Below, piece by piece: positions 13,039 to 24,625 of a DNA stretch of 64,000 bases. Position 1 is the first letter of the stretch, and each line of letters begins with the position of its first letter. Source of the DNA: Albugo candida (lineage: Eukaryota > Oomycota > Peronosporomycetes > Albuginales); NCBI GenBank assembly GCA_040437565.1, contig JBDOQK010000052.1, forward strand, positions 203,933 to 267,932, in the 5' to 3' direction. The translations under genes were made by a program, and so were the position numbers. The notes below the pieces were generated by a model that ran no database searches, was not told the DNA's origin, and saw only the letters and a list, made by a program, of their open reading frames with translations.

Positions 13039-15810
13039 TCAGTATTTAGACGCCTTCTCTTTAGCTGATAAACTTGTGCTCCATCGTACGCTGTTTTTTT
13101 CTTCTGATTTCATATGCAAACTTTCTACAATCTCGTTACTAAATGCACGTGTGTTGCGCAGAAAGATGTGATACCTTTCCATATCATCCTCTTGTTGGAC
13201 CCAAGTGCTCCGATTCCCTTGTGTCTGCTTTTCTCGAGATTTTTCTTTTGCTTCAAGAGCAGTCCATTTCGAAAACCCGCCCGGCAAAGTGCCATCAAAG
13301 CCCGGAAACTGAATTGAATAGTTGATACTTTGCACTTTCATCTCGTTNNNNNNNNNNNNNNNNNNNNNNNNNNNNNNNNNNNNNNNNNNNNNNNNNNNNN
13401 NNNNNNNNNNNNNNNNNNNNNNNNNNNNNNNNNNNNNNNNNNNNNNNACTGCAGAACAGTACGGCATGAAATCTCATCTCGTGAGATCTTTCGACGTTCC
13501 TGGAGCAAGTCGAGCCGCCGGAGCTTTTTCTGCTGGCACCTTACGCTTTCATGTAGCCTACGGATTTCACATTCCGATTCTTGTACAGAGCGAGATCGGC
13601 AAAGCGCACGCAAAAAATACTGCTGGATGAGATTTTGCGACTCTTTCTGTGTCAGGGTATTGAATTTGATTTGCAGAGAATTATCCTTCAGCAATGCACT
13701 CAGTTGAGTTTCGGCTTTTGCGAGCAAACCCGATTCCATAAGTGCTTTTGCAGTCCAAAATTGTGCCTGGCGGTACAAATAAGGATTTTTAGAAGCTGAT
13801 TCCGGTTGGATTGGAGTGTTACTCAGCTCAATGCGTTTAATGCTGTGTCGATCCAGCTGATGTAAAACTGCCGGGTATTGATTGAAGCAATTTCCATTGG
13901 CACGTAATACCTCAAGGCCATGCGATTCCATAAATGATGATGGTAATTGCGAGATGAAGTTGAACGAAATGCTAAGGACTCGCAAACTCGAGAGATTTCC
14001 GATCAAAAGAGGTAGTCTCTGTATACGGTTGTTGTCACACTGCAATACCTGCAAGTGTGTAAGTGAAATGATGGAGTCGGGGAGTTCTTCCAATTCATTT
14101 TCGTCGAGTAAAAGATGCGTCAGGGCTCCAAGTTTGTCGATTTCCGAAGGTATTCGAGCTATTTTATTATGAGATAGATTCAGCACTCGTAAAGAGGAAG
14201 CAATAAGGCATATAGGATTGAATAACGCGCTCGGAATTTCCGCAAACCGATTGTGTTCCAGATGAAGTTCCACAACTCTTGCTAATTCCAATGTTCTAGG
14301 ATCAAAGCTGAGTGTTTCAAGACTGTTGTGGCTCAAATTGAGCTCGGTAAGTGCCGCTAAATTCGGAGATATATGAAATGTTCCTTGCAGAGAGCACCTG
14401 CTCATACTCAGATGTCTCAAATTGGAAAATGATGGTGTCCAATTGTCAAAATTCCCAAGACTTGAATTATCATCCAGACAAAGCGACGTGAGACTTTTCC
14501 AGTTGTACTGAAGATTGGGCAATGCATTCAGTCGGTTCATCCCAGCGTTCAGTTGTTCCAGTCCTTGGAGCAACACCATATCAGAAGGTAAGGTCGATAA
14601 ATGATTTTGATCCAGCCGTAAAATTCTTAGTGTGTTTCCAAGCAATTCGTACGTCATTTTGTGCTGTGGTAAAGTCGTTAGCATATTGCAAGCAAGATTT
14701 AATTCCTCGAGAGCGCACAAGCTGAGTAGAGCTTCATCCTACAAATCAGTAATTTCATTGTTAGACAGATCCAGTATTCGAAGCTTGCGAAAACTGCTTT
14801 GAAATCTAGGAAATCCGGTTAGCTTGTTGCAGGATAGTTTTAAAATTTCCAAGTTGCAGGTTTCATTAGAGCTTTCAACTGTTGTCGGACAGACGGGGAT
14901 AGTAAATATCTTCAGTTCATTATGGCTCAAATCCAAGTTGGAAAGATTGACAAGTGTCCAAACTGCCCAAGAAACTGAAGAAACAAGATTGCGCGAAGCA
15001 TTGATTGTATGCAAATAAGTGTTGTGGTGCAGCCCTGAGGGAAGTTTTCTCAGCTGATTATAGCTCAAATTGAGCACTTGCAACAGCTTTAGATCCTGTA
15101 TCTTTGCTGATATATGCTTTAAATTATTGTGAGATAGATTGAGGTTTCTCAGCGAACTCAGTCTCCACAAACGATGTGAAATCCTCCGAGCCTGCAGACC
15201 GCTGACATCTAAATTTGCAATTCCATCGGAATAATTCTCTTCCATCTTAACCTTCGTCTCAAACTTTGGATAAGAGTGTACCAATTCTTTTCGATGTACA
15301 TCCTCCAACTGACTTTTGCTTGTTCGATCGCCTGCTGATAATTTGTCCGCATAGTGGAGTGAATCATCCAGATTCTCTACATCCATTTCGGGATGACTTG
15401 GCTCATATTTTCGTCGCATTAAATGCCTTTTCCTTTCCATATAACCACGCCATCGCGATTGAATCAAAATGCTCGCACATGACACGCGATCTGTGGCTGT
15501 AAAGTCTTCAGTCACCGAATTGGGAAGGGTCCATGAAGACTCTCCAGTCATAACATTGTGAAAGAATTTAGTTTGTGATTCATTATCATAGGCTATCCTC
15601 CAAGCAAATTCAGGATCATTCCCATATGTAGATTCTCCTTCCTTATATAGCGCGTTGTATGGCAAAGTCCACGATGATTCTCCCGTTCTAAACAATACAG
15701 TTCACATGTTATTTAAAGAAAGATGAGAACAATCTCAACATTAGGTACTCGTGATTGAAATAATAGATTTGCTTGCTCTCTGGGTCAAAAACTTCTTCCC
15801 ATGGAAACAT
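13039..15810 (-). CDS. WW-IQ-leucine-rich-repeat protein with an in-frame TAG
   Basis: Exon 1 (15810-15749) starts MFPWEEVFDPES and ends inside a WW domain. A 61-nt intron (15688-15748) joins it in phase 2 to exon 2, completing YYFNHETGESSWTLP. A second WW-like motif (TGESSWTLPNS) follows, then an IQ motif (ILIQSRWRGYMERKR) and about fifteen LRRs of the LxxLxLxxN type. The frame is broken by TAG at 14739-14741 between LRRs (NEITDL, stop, DEALL). LRR spacing across the stop is a normal 24 residues, so this is a point change, sequencing error or read-through rather than an intron. The 3' part crosses a gap (13348-13447); the tail to the stop at 13039 is assumed to belong to the same gene. The role is unknown, perhaps a scaffold binding calmodulin-like and proline-rich partners. 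Confidence 0.75.
13348..13447. other. Assembly gap, 100 N, in 3' part of the LRR gene
   Basis: 100 N without duplicated flanks. The reading frame and the true missing length of the LRR gene here are unknown. Confidence 0.98.
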
Positions 15811-15920
15811 TGATTAATATGATCGCAATCTTAACAAGCCACCATCGTTGACATAGCGGAATTTTGAGTCAAGTAAATCAATAAGTATTAATAAAAGTTG
15901 CTGATCATGGAGACTTCTTC

Positions 15921-17375
15921 TCAATTACTGTCATGCATTTCTTCCTGATGCGTGGCCTCGACAATACTACCTTGAAATCCTCGCTTGTCGTTCTGTTTCA
16001 TTAGTTGTGCTTGCATATGGGCTACTTCAGCAATACGATTCTCACTCAGTGAGATCCTCTCTTCTAAAACTGAAAGAGTTCGCGTAATGATTTCAAGCTG
16101 ATCTAAAATGTGATGGAATGCAGAAGGAAACTCTGATTCTAAAGGTCGGTCTTGTACTCCATTTTCTGATAAACTCATCTGCGTCAAATTTTGTGGTGGC
16201 ACAAGCAAATCCGCTTCAGCATGAGAAGTATTCGGTGGCTCGTCATAAATTTCCCCATTTTGTATCAGTCTCGTTTGAGCCATAGGACTATTTCGGCAGT
16301 GTGAGGAGGTCTCTGTCGATTTACGCCGATCGCTTTCCCTGATCATACTATCTTCCTTAAACTGACTGATCTTCACGTTCCTCGTAGGAGGGACACTAGC
16401 TATATGAGTGGGAACGGAGTTGTGTCGCTTTGCATTTTTCGTCGTTGAAACATCACTAGTTCTTTCCAATTGCAAGCACTTCTCGATATCAGCATTCCAT
16501 ACCATCAGTGTTGTGTCAACAGATCCTGAAGCAATGTATTTGCAATCATGTGAGAAATTGGCGCAGTTCACTGCTCCGTCATGGCCATGAATTGTGTACA
16601 GAAGTTGCCCTTCCCGGACATCCCACAGCTTTATAGAATGATCGGTTGATGTTGAGACCAAATAAGTACCAGATGGATGGAACGCTAAGCTTGTTACGTT
16701 CGAATCATGAGCTCGATAATGATGGATAAGTTTATGTGCGCGAGTATCCCATATATTTATGCTTCGATCAGCGCTACAAGATGCGACCCATTGCCCTTCT
16801 GGATGAAACTGAACACAATTCACAATCCCTGCGTGCTCATAAAAAGTATGAAGACATTGCCGCTTTTCGACGTCCCATAAACGCACAGTTTTATCATCAG
16901 AAGCAGATGCAATCATGTGTGCATCGGGACTAAACTGAGCTGATCGAACCCAATTACTGTGACCAATTAAGGAGCACATAAAACGGCGATTTGGCAACGA
17001 CCAAATTTTGATTGACATATCGTCTGAAGCTGTCAAGAGCTGCTTGGCAGAATATGAAAAGCAGACACTTCGTACACCACCTGCATGACCTTTTATTACG
17101 ACAGAATCTCCACGCACCGTAGGTGTCCAAAGTCTAACAGAGCGATCTTGAGAAGCGGATGCTAAAAGATCACCGGCTGGAGAGAAGCATACGTCATAAA
17201 CGGGTCCTTTGTGGCCCAAATACTGATACGCGCGAAGCTTTGGTCGGAAGTTCCACACCATTACACTGCAGTCGAGAGAACCGGATGCAAGCTGATGCAT
17301 ACATGGATGAAAACTTAGGCATGTTGCGGTGGATTTATGTCCGCGAAAGGTTCGGTGGAGCGTTGGATTTTCCAT
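15921..17375 (-). CDS. POC1: POC1 centriolar WD40 protein
   Basis: A 484-residue intronless protein. Seven WD40 repeats fill residues 8-300 (for example HKGPVYDVCFSPAGDLLASA, ASDDKTVRLWD, STSTDHSIKLWD), with the POC1-type opening in which FRGHKS precedes LSFHP. A polar linker leads to a C-terminal coiled coil at about residues 425-470 (LDQLEIITRTLSVLEERI), as in POC1, where this end is conserved. POC1 stabilises centriole and basal-body microtubule triplets, fitting the axonemal dynein and CFAP47 genes nearby. The start ATG is 62 bp from the start of the divergent gene at 17438, so the two probably share a promoter region. Length and architecture match the family. Confidence 0.93.
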   Translation of the reverse strand: MENPTLHRTFRGHKSTATCLSFHPCMHQLASGSLDCSVMVWNFRPKLRAYQYLGHKGPVYDVCFSPAGDLLASASQDRSVRLWTPTVRGDSVVIKGHAGGVRSVCFSYSAKQLLTASDDMSIKIWSLPNRRFMCSLIGHSNWVRSAQFSPDAHMIASASDDKTVRLWDVEKRQCLHTFYEHAGIVNCVQFHPEGQWVASCSADRSINIWDTRAHKLIHHYRAHDSNVTSLAFHPSGTYLVSTSTDHSIKLWDVREGQLLYTIHGHDGAVNCANFSHDCKYIASGSVDTTLMVWNADIEKCLQLERTSDVSTTKNAKRHNSVPTHIASVPPTRNVKISQFKEDSMIRESDRRKSTETSSHCRNSPMAQTRLIQNGEIYDEPPNTSHAEADLLVPPQNLTQMSLSENGVQDRPLESEFPSAFHHILDQLEIITRTLSVLEERISLSENRIAEVAHMQAQLMKQNDKRGFQGSIVEATHQEEMHDSN

Positions 17376-17437
17376 CTGACACCATCTAATACAAATTTGA
17401 TTGGCGGAATCAAAAGAGTCATAAAAATTCGATTTAA

Positions 17438-18784
17438 ATGCTGAGATCGATTATTGCTTGCAAGTCGTGCAGAAACGCACGAAATCTCAACTTTAAATCG
17501 TCTCCATTCTACCATGCTAATAAGAGCTTTGCCAATTCCAAACCTCGCTCATTGGAGGAAGTAGGCGATACAGCTACGAAAAACCCATCTTCTGCATATA
17601 ATGGACTAAAAACAGTGTACATAACTCGTGACGCTATCCGATCTCAGGTGATACTAAAAAACTACATGATGAGTTGGATGTCCTGATAAATGTGTGATAG
17701 AATATTTGGGTATGGTTCGGAGTGGCGGCATTGGGCTGCGTCGCAATTGTCGCTTTCATGCCCGAGCTAAAAATCGGTGTCAGCAAGCACACTGCCGACT
17801 TGGCAACACGATCCCTACAGGATGAGACGCTTCAGATGCATACCCGGGTAAAGGGACAAAAAATTGCATTATCAGGTTTCTAAGAACCATCGCTTTTCAC
17901 CCAGGAATTAGCATCTCAGATTGTTCAAACTGTACTTGAAGATCCTAAAGTATTACAACAGGCTTCTCAATTTATACACAAGGTGATGTATGAAAATCCA
18001 GATGCAAAGTTATTGACACTGTCATCACCAGTAGCTTTCCACGATGACTAGCACACGAGAAGCTGTTCGGAATCTGGTTATCCAAACACTTGAAGATCGC
18101 GTTGCTATGCAAAAAGTACATGAAGCTGCAGGTGTATTGATTTCGGCTTTATTAAAAAATCCAGAGCTAAGGGCTCAGCTCATTGAGCTCGTGCAAGACA
18201 CGCTACACCATCACCAAACGAACGAAGCAGTTATGCAACTTGTCAACCGGGTGCTCCAGGATGCTTCAATTCGAAGTAATGTGACAGATCTTGCCGCTCA
18301 ATTACTTTTGGAAAAAAATGTGGAACAAAGCCTCACCACAGCAATAACCAATTCGGTTCACAATACGCTAAGCGATGACGAAATTCAGTCACATGCCAAA
18401 GACTTCGTTAGTAACGTTGTTCGAGATCACACAGTGCAGGCACAGGGCAGTCAAGCATTATGGAGAACAGTTCAATATGCAGTGACGCCAACCTGGCTAA
18501 ACTGGCTCTGGCCAGCTTCAGCTATGAACATACATGACATACCAGAAAAACATCAAGTAGAAAATGGAATGGGAAAAGACCAAGATGATCGCTATTTGAA
18601 GAAAAACCCAATCAAAACCGATCAGTGTGCCGAAGCTAATGATATTCAGCAATTATTTGAGGATAGAGCTAGCGTTAAAGAAGAGCCTTTAGCCGAGAAG
18701 ACAACGCCCTCGACGGAACCTGGTAGCCGTACCTTTGAGGAGAGTCTGGCAGATCAGGATTGGAACCAGCAAGGATTCTTATGA
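17438..18784 (+). CDS. Unrecognised 390-aa membrane protein with helical repeats, four exons
   Basis: Exons 17438-17647, 17701-17847, 17905-17987 and 18052-18784; introns of 53, 57 and 64 nt, all GT-AG, phases 0, 0 and 2, spliced here by frame continuity. Residues 1-40 are rich in Arg, Lys and Ser and almost free of acidic residues, like a mitochondrial presequence. Residues 71-93 (exon 2) form one hydrophobic helix (WVWFGVAALGCVAIVAFM). From about residue 120 there are roughly five degenerate 30-38-residue helical units, such as LVIQTLEDRVAMQKV and LIELVQDTLHHHQ, then a Trp-rich hydrophobic patch (TPTWLNWLWP) and an acidic, charged tail. I recognise no named family. A mitochondrial or organelle-membrane protein with an amphipathic repeat domain is my inference. 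It is divergent from POC1. Confidence 0.7.
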
Positions 18785-20751
18785 TGTACTTGATGTTTTT
18801 AAGTGACAAAGTGCATGACTATAAACCAATTCTACATTATTTCTCGTGATCATGAATCAATCCTGATGGTAAATTTCAGCTTTTTGATTGTGGACAATCA
18901 AAGCATATTCACGTGAAGCTGGTCTTATGGCATAGGATGGAACAAGCCAAATATTGATCCAAGCTATATGTAATACCTGATAGCCTTTTTGTATTGTCTC
19001 CAAAGAAGAATATTAAAGCAAACTATATAATGTCGTCTTGAAGATAAGACACCATTTTACAACGATGCAATCGTAACTTTTTTTGACGCGGCGTGGTCTC
19101 GGTAGCAGCACGATTTGTTCCAAAAGGTCGCTGATGAAACTAGGTTGGTGAACAAGGAGTGCTTCTGCGGATTATTGTCTTGTATTTGATGCTCAAATAA
19201 GATTTCGCATCCATGAATAGGATACCAATGAAGCAGCTAACGATATTACATGCCGCTAATGCTGTATCTGGAAGCAATGCTTGGCGCGAGCTGGCGGCAT
19301 CCACCAACAAGGAACTTTTACTCGGAAGGCCAAATATGGCTGCTATTCCTGTAAGACTGCGAGCTGTAAATGGCGTATCTCAGCAACTTGGCCTCCAAAT
19401 TGAAAACCATGAGATAGGCGTACACAAGTGATTGTCGGCAAACCGACGCGTTGCTCCAGTTCTGATTCTTAACGCGCGATTATGATGCTGAGTATACAAC
19501 CTTGCCAATTTGCTGATATGACGGCAGAACCGTTGTACACGGGCCTTGATGGAACAAGAACACAGCCAAGTTGAGGTAATTCACCGTCAACAACTTTGTT
19601 CGACGTGCGCTACGCATCCACATTCCTGCACAAATCAGCATTACTGCCTTTTATGCGTTCTACAAACTGAGCCCATCCTGCAACGGCCGATGGCGTCTTT
19701 CTAAATACAATTTGATGGCAATATTGGCTGGAACGACGATGCTCGGATACGTTTTTTGAGTGTGCCAGTTGATTGCCGCAGTTCTATGTTAAAATCAATT
19801 CGTTACCATAGATCAGCATTCAGGCTGAATCCCGAAAGCGCGTGTAAATAAAATTACTCAGATTTGAGTGCAAGGTAGAATTACCTTTCACAGATATTGA
19901 TGTGAAGCAATTCTGCAATTTCTCTTTCATAAAGAACTCACCTCGTTGAAGAACTTGGATAGTGCTCTTCATTCCAAATAAAATCACAAACATATTGTAA
20001 CATTTTGGCCGATCCTACCCAGAATATCCCTCGTGTACTCAGCCAATGAAAAAATTGATATCAGATTGCATCATTAGGGACTTATGCATCCGCGAAGTTG
20101 CTCAAATCTTTTGTCAAATTGCCAGAGTACTTTTTTCAGCATTTCCCACCGACACTATATCACAACAATGTATCATAACATATCTCATAACGTGGCTCAG
20201 AATTCATATTCATATTGAAGATTAGCTTCTATATAGAATGTAGGGTCGTCAGTGCGGAATGTAAATTTTGTAGTGATCGAGGCCTGTATAGATTTAGGTT
20301 CAGGTGTCGTCAGTTCTCACAGCAACCGCTGTTCATTATGGTTGATCTTTGTGCACTATTAGCGCTGCCATTGGAATAGCTAAAGCGTCCATTATAGAAT
20401 TTTGTTAATAGTAGATCACCTGCAAAAACGTTTACCGTGAATGTGGCTGCTTTTGCAATTTTTTGCGCTATGAGAGGTGAGATAAATATTATTCGTATCG
20501 AGCAGCGTATATTCGAAAGATAAGTAAACCATGCGTGCACAGCGGACAACAACAATTCTTTTTACAGCTCACTTTCACAACTCACTCTTACAACTAACTT
20601 TACAACTCACTCTTACAACTAACTTTACAACTCACTTTTACAACTCACTTTTACAACTACATGTCCACAATGACATTACGAAAAAATAACAGCTGTATCG
20701 TTTGACGATAGCGTGCGCTGCTCCTACTTGATCGATCCACGCGGATTTGGA
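18785..20751. other. Gene-poor spacer, 2.0 kb
   Basis: No gene that I can support. A short ORF at 19213-19431 (72 codons, real ATG) has ordinary amino-acid composition, but I find no family, no splice partners and no conserved motif. The right end holds the minisatellite-like repeat at 20530-20660. The kinesin gene ends just beyond, in convergent orientation. Confidence 0.6.
20530..20660. repeat. Minisatellite of ~12-13-bp units, part of a dispersed inverted repeat
   Basis: About eight tandem units of the form TTTACAACTCAC / TCTTACAACTAAC lie next to a unique lead (GTGCACAGCGGACAACAACA). The lead and the first units recur in reverse complement at 53266-53352 with only a few differences. Confidence 0.85.
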
Positions 20752-23293
20752 TTACCATTTCGAGAATCGTAATGATCGGTAGGGAAAGGAATCGCTCCAT
20801 TGGACGAACTCTTCCGTTTTCTGTTCAAATTCAACTTCTGTAAGCGATTCTTCTGAAGTTGAGGAGGCCGATGAGCATTGGCTTTCCCCGCGGATGGGTC
20901 GAACAGCATCATCCCATTGACCTGGGTGCACTATCGCATACAATTGTCCCGCAGCTCTTCCACGAAACGGTTTGATTATGCTTCCTTCCGTATATCCATG
21001 GCTCTGAAGATTAGCTTCTTGTGCGCCACGTAATTCTGAAATCTGATCCCGTAGGCGAATGAGTTCTTCCACATGCTTCTCCGCTTGCTTCCGCAGACTC
21101 ACTGTGATTTGTCGATTGCTCGCTTTTAACTTTTTGATTCGGTCGTCACGTACTGCAACTCTTCGTTTCCCTTCCTCGGCATTCATTTTCGATGTTGCAA
21201 ACTTTCGAAGGAGCTGACGGTGTACTCCAACCAAATGCACCAACTTCTGGTGTATAGCATGCATGTGTGTCTTATCTTTTTCAAAGAGCTCCAATGGCAA
21301 AGCAGTTTGCTTTGCAGAAGCAAGCAGAGAACCGCTGTTGATGCTCCGATCCTTCAACTTTTCCACATATATAGCCATGCCTTGAACGTCTTCGACTGTG
21401 AGTGAAGGTGAATGAACCGGATGAAGAGGGTCCACCATGCTTTCAGTTTCAGATTTCGCTTGTTGTTTTTTAGGTGACGAATATACATCGTTCCCCTCAC
21501 ATGGAGACTGAAGTTTCGTAGTATCGTAACAACTTGGCCGATTCAGCTCCTTCGAGGACAGCAATTTGATTTGCTGTTGTAACTTCTCAGCATGAATCGT
21601 CAATTCCTTATGCTCAAAGTCCAGTCTTTCGTGATCAGACTGGAGCTCGCTGTACTGGATGTCTTTTATTTCCAGCGAGAGCTCTATTTTCGCCACCACC
21701 CTTTTGTTTTCTTCGTCGGCTTGCATCCAGCTCGCTTCAAACGACTCTATGAACTCGTTTTTTTGTCCAATTGAGCCTTTAAATCTCGAATTTCAAATCC
21801 TCGTCGATCAGACTCCAGTTGGACCTTGAGAAATTCTTCTTCCAGATTTGTAAACTTCCGCTGAAGTTGTTGATAAGCCTCGATAGTTATTGTGTTTAAT
21901 GGTATAGCTGCAGCATGAGCATGTGGAGTTGCACTTCTCATTCCTGTATATTGATGATCGCTACTTGCTGATAAGCTCTCATAGGAGGTTGCACAGTCCA
22001 ATCGATTCTTCAGCGCAGTGACGCGATTCTTTTCCAGCTGTAAATCCTTTTGTAGCACTTTCACAGTATTCATCAAGTCATCAGCACTCTTGCGCTCATT
22101 TATGACTGCTTGATTTTCGATCTTTTTCGCCCGATTGCCAAACCGAAGTGTCGAAAGAGTCTCAGCTGAATCCGATTCGCTGCACGAAATGTTGACAATC
22201 AGTGTTGTGCGTGAATTTCCACCAAGAGAGTCATGGAGAATACGCGTGAGTTTGGAATCGCGATACGGGACATGACTCATATCCGGATCAGTCAAGTTAT
22301 TGATGACCATTCCGAGGGCAGACAACGATCTATTGATCATCTTGGCCTCCTCGAGTCGTCTTCCGACAGCTTCAGTCTTCCTCACCATTTCAGATCCAGC
22401 AAGATCTACAAGGTATAGCTTTCCCGATTTAACCACCTGGGTTTCAACGTGTCGTTGGGACACTGTCACCATAAGAATGGTGTGGCTACGTGAGCTGCGC
22501 TCATTCATTTTGGTAGCAGCGATAGCACGCTTATTGTTCCCTTCTATAACGTAATCCATGAATTCTTCTGGGCTTTTGACACTCATCTCTACCACGTTCT
22601 CAATAAAGAAATCGCCCCGCTTGTTTTCTCTTATCTGGAGTTTCACTCGCGTTTTTGTAGGATCCAGAAGATCGGACACTTGCTCCATATATATTTCAGC
22701 ATAGCTAAGCTTGATGATGATTTCCAAGTTTTCATCGGCATTGTGGATACAGTTGAATAGTTCCACTGCTGCTCTCGGTACAATTCCGTTATGCTCAGTG
22801 TCATGTGGGTCGGCACCTAGCATTGTGTACGTCTTCCCTGAAGCCGTTTGCCCGTAGGTAATAATTGTGGAGTTATATCCTTCGATTACATCTACAGATA
22901 GAATTTGAATACAATAGAACAAACCCATATCGAGAAAATGATCGCACCTTCCACAGCCGGTCGGGCTACTGCGTTGAATACGGCCAACTGGTCGTCTTCT
23001 TCAGTAAACACTTGGTCATACTGATATTCATGAGACACCGTTCTTGTCTATTGGAAAAAATTAGGAATACGAATACATATTGATCGCGCATGAATGACGC
23101 ACCTTGTAGTGAACGATGTTGTCGCTTGTTTGAACGCACTTGCGTTCATTTTGGTTGGTTTCTTTCGCATTGAAAGGTCTTAGGCGGCAACAAACGCGAA
23201 CGTTGCCAGCTTGTTCGTGCTGTTAAGTAAATAGTTGTTAATGTTATTCCTTTATAAAATGGAACGTCATCAACTTACTTTTGGAGTCACCAT
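20752..23293 (-). CDS. Kinesin-1 heavy chain (KIF5-like), frame broken at a homopolymer
   Basis: Plus-end microtubule motor. Exons: 23293-23279 (15 nt, MVTPK), 23219-23103, 23047-22948, then 22891 onward; introns of 59, 55 and 56 nt, the first with a perfect GTAAGT donor. The motor shows VRVCCRLRPF, P-loop GQTASGKTYT, switch I NERSSRSH and switch II LVDLAGSE. A coiled-coil stalk follows, with a KHC-type tail near VHRQLLRKFATS and an IAK-like IIKPFRG, the autoinhibitory segment of kinesin-1. A run of seven T at 21758-21764 (A on the coding strand) puts the stalk out of frame; eight would restore DKKNEFIESFEASWMQ and the 325-residue downstream frame. Sequencing error is the likeliest cause. Intact length would be about 790 residues. 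The mini first exon ends three bases from a gap. Confidence 0.88.
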
Positions 23294-24220
23294 GGGNNNN
23301 NNNNNNNNNNNNNNNNNNNNNNNNNNNNNNNNNNNNNNNNNNNNNNNNNNNNNNNNNNNNNNNNNNNNNNNNNNNNNNNNNNNNNNNNNNNNNNNNTGCA
23401 TTTATTAGCAGCGTTATTTGTTCTATTTTTCCTTCATTTATTATCATCTATAATCCCAACAAACTGGTGATAAAGGAAGCGCAATAAGGAAGGTTACAGC
23501 TTATACAGCTTATGGACTTGCTCATTTCTAGTGATTGTACATCGTAGCCGTACATCGTAGCCCTTAACATGCATTGAGACGCTGCGATGATTCTGAAATA
23601 GTTTAGCGCTACTAGAATGAGTTCACCTTAACGTAGCTGTCTGCTTTCCACATCCCACATACGAACTAGCTTCAGAAAGTATGCATTTGCTTCATGGTAT
23701 TTATTCCTCGTACTGCTGCAAGATGATGATTACAAGAGAAGCGTTGATTGTTTCACGCATCACTAGAATCTGCGATTATCGAATATCAAAGCGTCAAATG
23801 ACACGGCATTGTCTCATGTCTTGGGAAGCATCGAGTCATGAGTGCTATCTTCTTACACAATTATCACTGTGCTCTGATTGATTTGCGACCGTACTAAGGA
23901 AGCGATGAACTTGCATGCATTAATGGATATCTGGGGTACAACAACATGGAATGACTAATTTTGCAGTTGCGATGGAAGTGAGGAATATATCGCCTTGCTG
24001 TAGAAAGAAGCAAGCCTCTTTCCGCTGCTGGGACAGTATATCCAAGGCAAGAAGCCACACCTAAGTGTTCCATCACAATACTGTTGATATTAGAATATAC
24101 TATGCTGATGCTGACCACTACTGGTCAATACTCACAGGAATCAGAAAGCAAAATAAGCCCGATTCACGCATATTTGGAACTTCCACGGAGAGGAATAGGT
24201 GCAGTCACCGTTGATTAATC
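23294..24220. other. Spacer upstream of kinesin, including a gap
   Basis: Contains the 100-N gap at 23297-23396, then about 820 bp where I see only short chance ORFs. Confidence 0.6.
23297..23396. other. Assembly gap, 100 N, at the kinesin 5' end
   Basis: 100 N without duplicated flanks, starting three bases upstream of the kinesin ATG. The 5' untranslated region and promoter are missing or interrupted. Confidence 0.98.
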
Positions 24221-24610
24221 TTACCATAGCTTGCATTTCTGCTCATCAAGGTTGAGCTGAGCTTTACTTCCCTCCTTTACCACATCCATGAGAGAAAGGA
24301 GAACCAAGATGTGTGGGCTTGACTCGTCGTCACCACGAAATAGTTGTCGCAGCAAGCCAAACCAAAGCGCCTTCGGGTTGGCAAATGCGGCAGGTTGTAG
24401 ATTGTCTACGCTCAAAATACTTTGGCATTCATCGTAGAGTGCGAAACGGTCGAGCTCACGTGGTGGTTCCCAAGTAGCCGCGTGCTGCAGCGGAGCGACA
24501 CCACCATTACGAAGGCTGATCGGAACATACGGGGTATTGTAATCTAGGGAAGATCGTAATGTAACTGAGAAAGATTTTTGGACAATGGGGGTGGCGAAAA
24601 AAAGTACAGA
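24221..24610 (-). CDS. Possible internal exon or gene fragment, unrecognised
   Basis: An open frame of about 130 codons with protein-like composition (for example FANPKALWFGLLRQLFRG) but no upstream ATG in frame before a TGA. A plausible acceptor (GGCTAATAG) precedes RFSVLFF, and the 3' end reads into a good donor (CTATG then GTAAGA) just before the stop, so this may be one exon of a gene whose other exons I cannot find, or a decayed remnant. No family is recognised. The surroundings are AT-rich and lack other coding signal. Confidence 0.3.
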   Translation of the reverse strand, partial: SVLFFATPIVQKSFSVTLRSSLDYNTPYVPISLRNGGVAPLQHAATWEPPRELDRFALYDECQSILSVDNLQPAAFANPKALWFGLLRQLFRGDDESSPHILVLLSLMDVVKEGSKAQLNLDEQKCKLW

Positions 24611-24625
24611 GAACCTATTAGCCAA

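Noticed and set aside
14720-14740. 21-nt intron that would remove the TAG in the LRR gene
   Set aside because: Far shorter than every other intron here, and it would delete part of a leucine-rich repeat, breaking the 24-residue period.
19213-19431. 72-codon ORF in the spacer after the 390-aa gene
   Set aside because: Reasonable composition, but no homologue recognised, no extension by splicing and no context. Noted only in the spacer entry.
20566-20660. Regular short direct repeats resembling a CRISPR array
   Set aside because: Units of 12-13 bp follow each other without spacers, and the genome is eukaryotic; this is a minisatellite.
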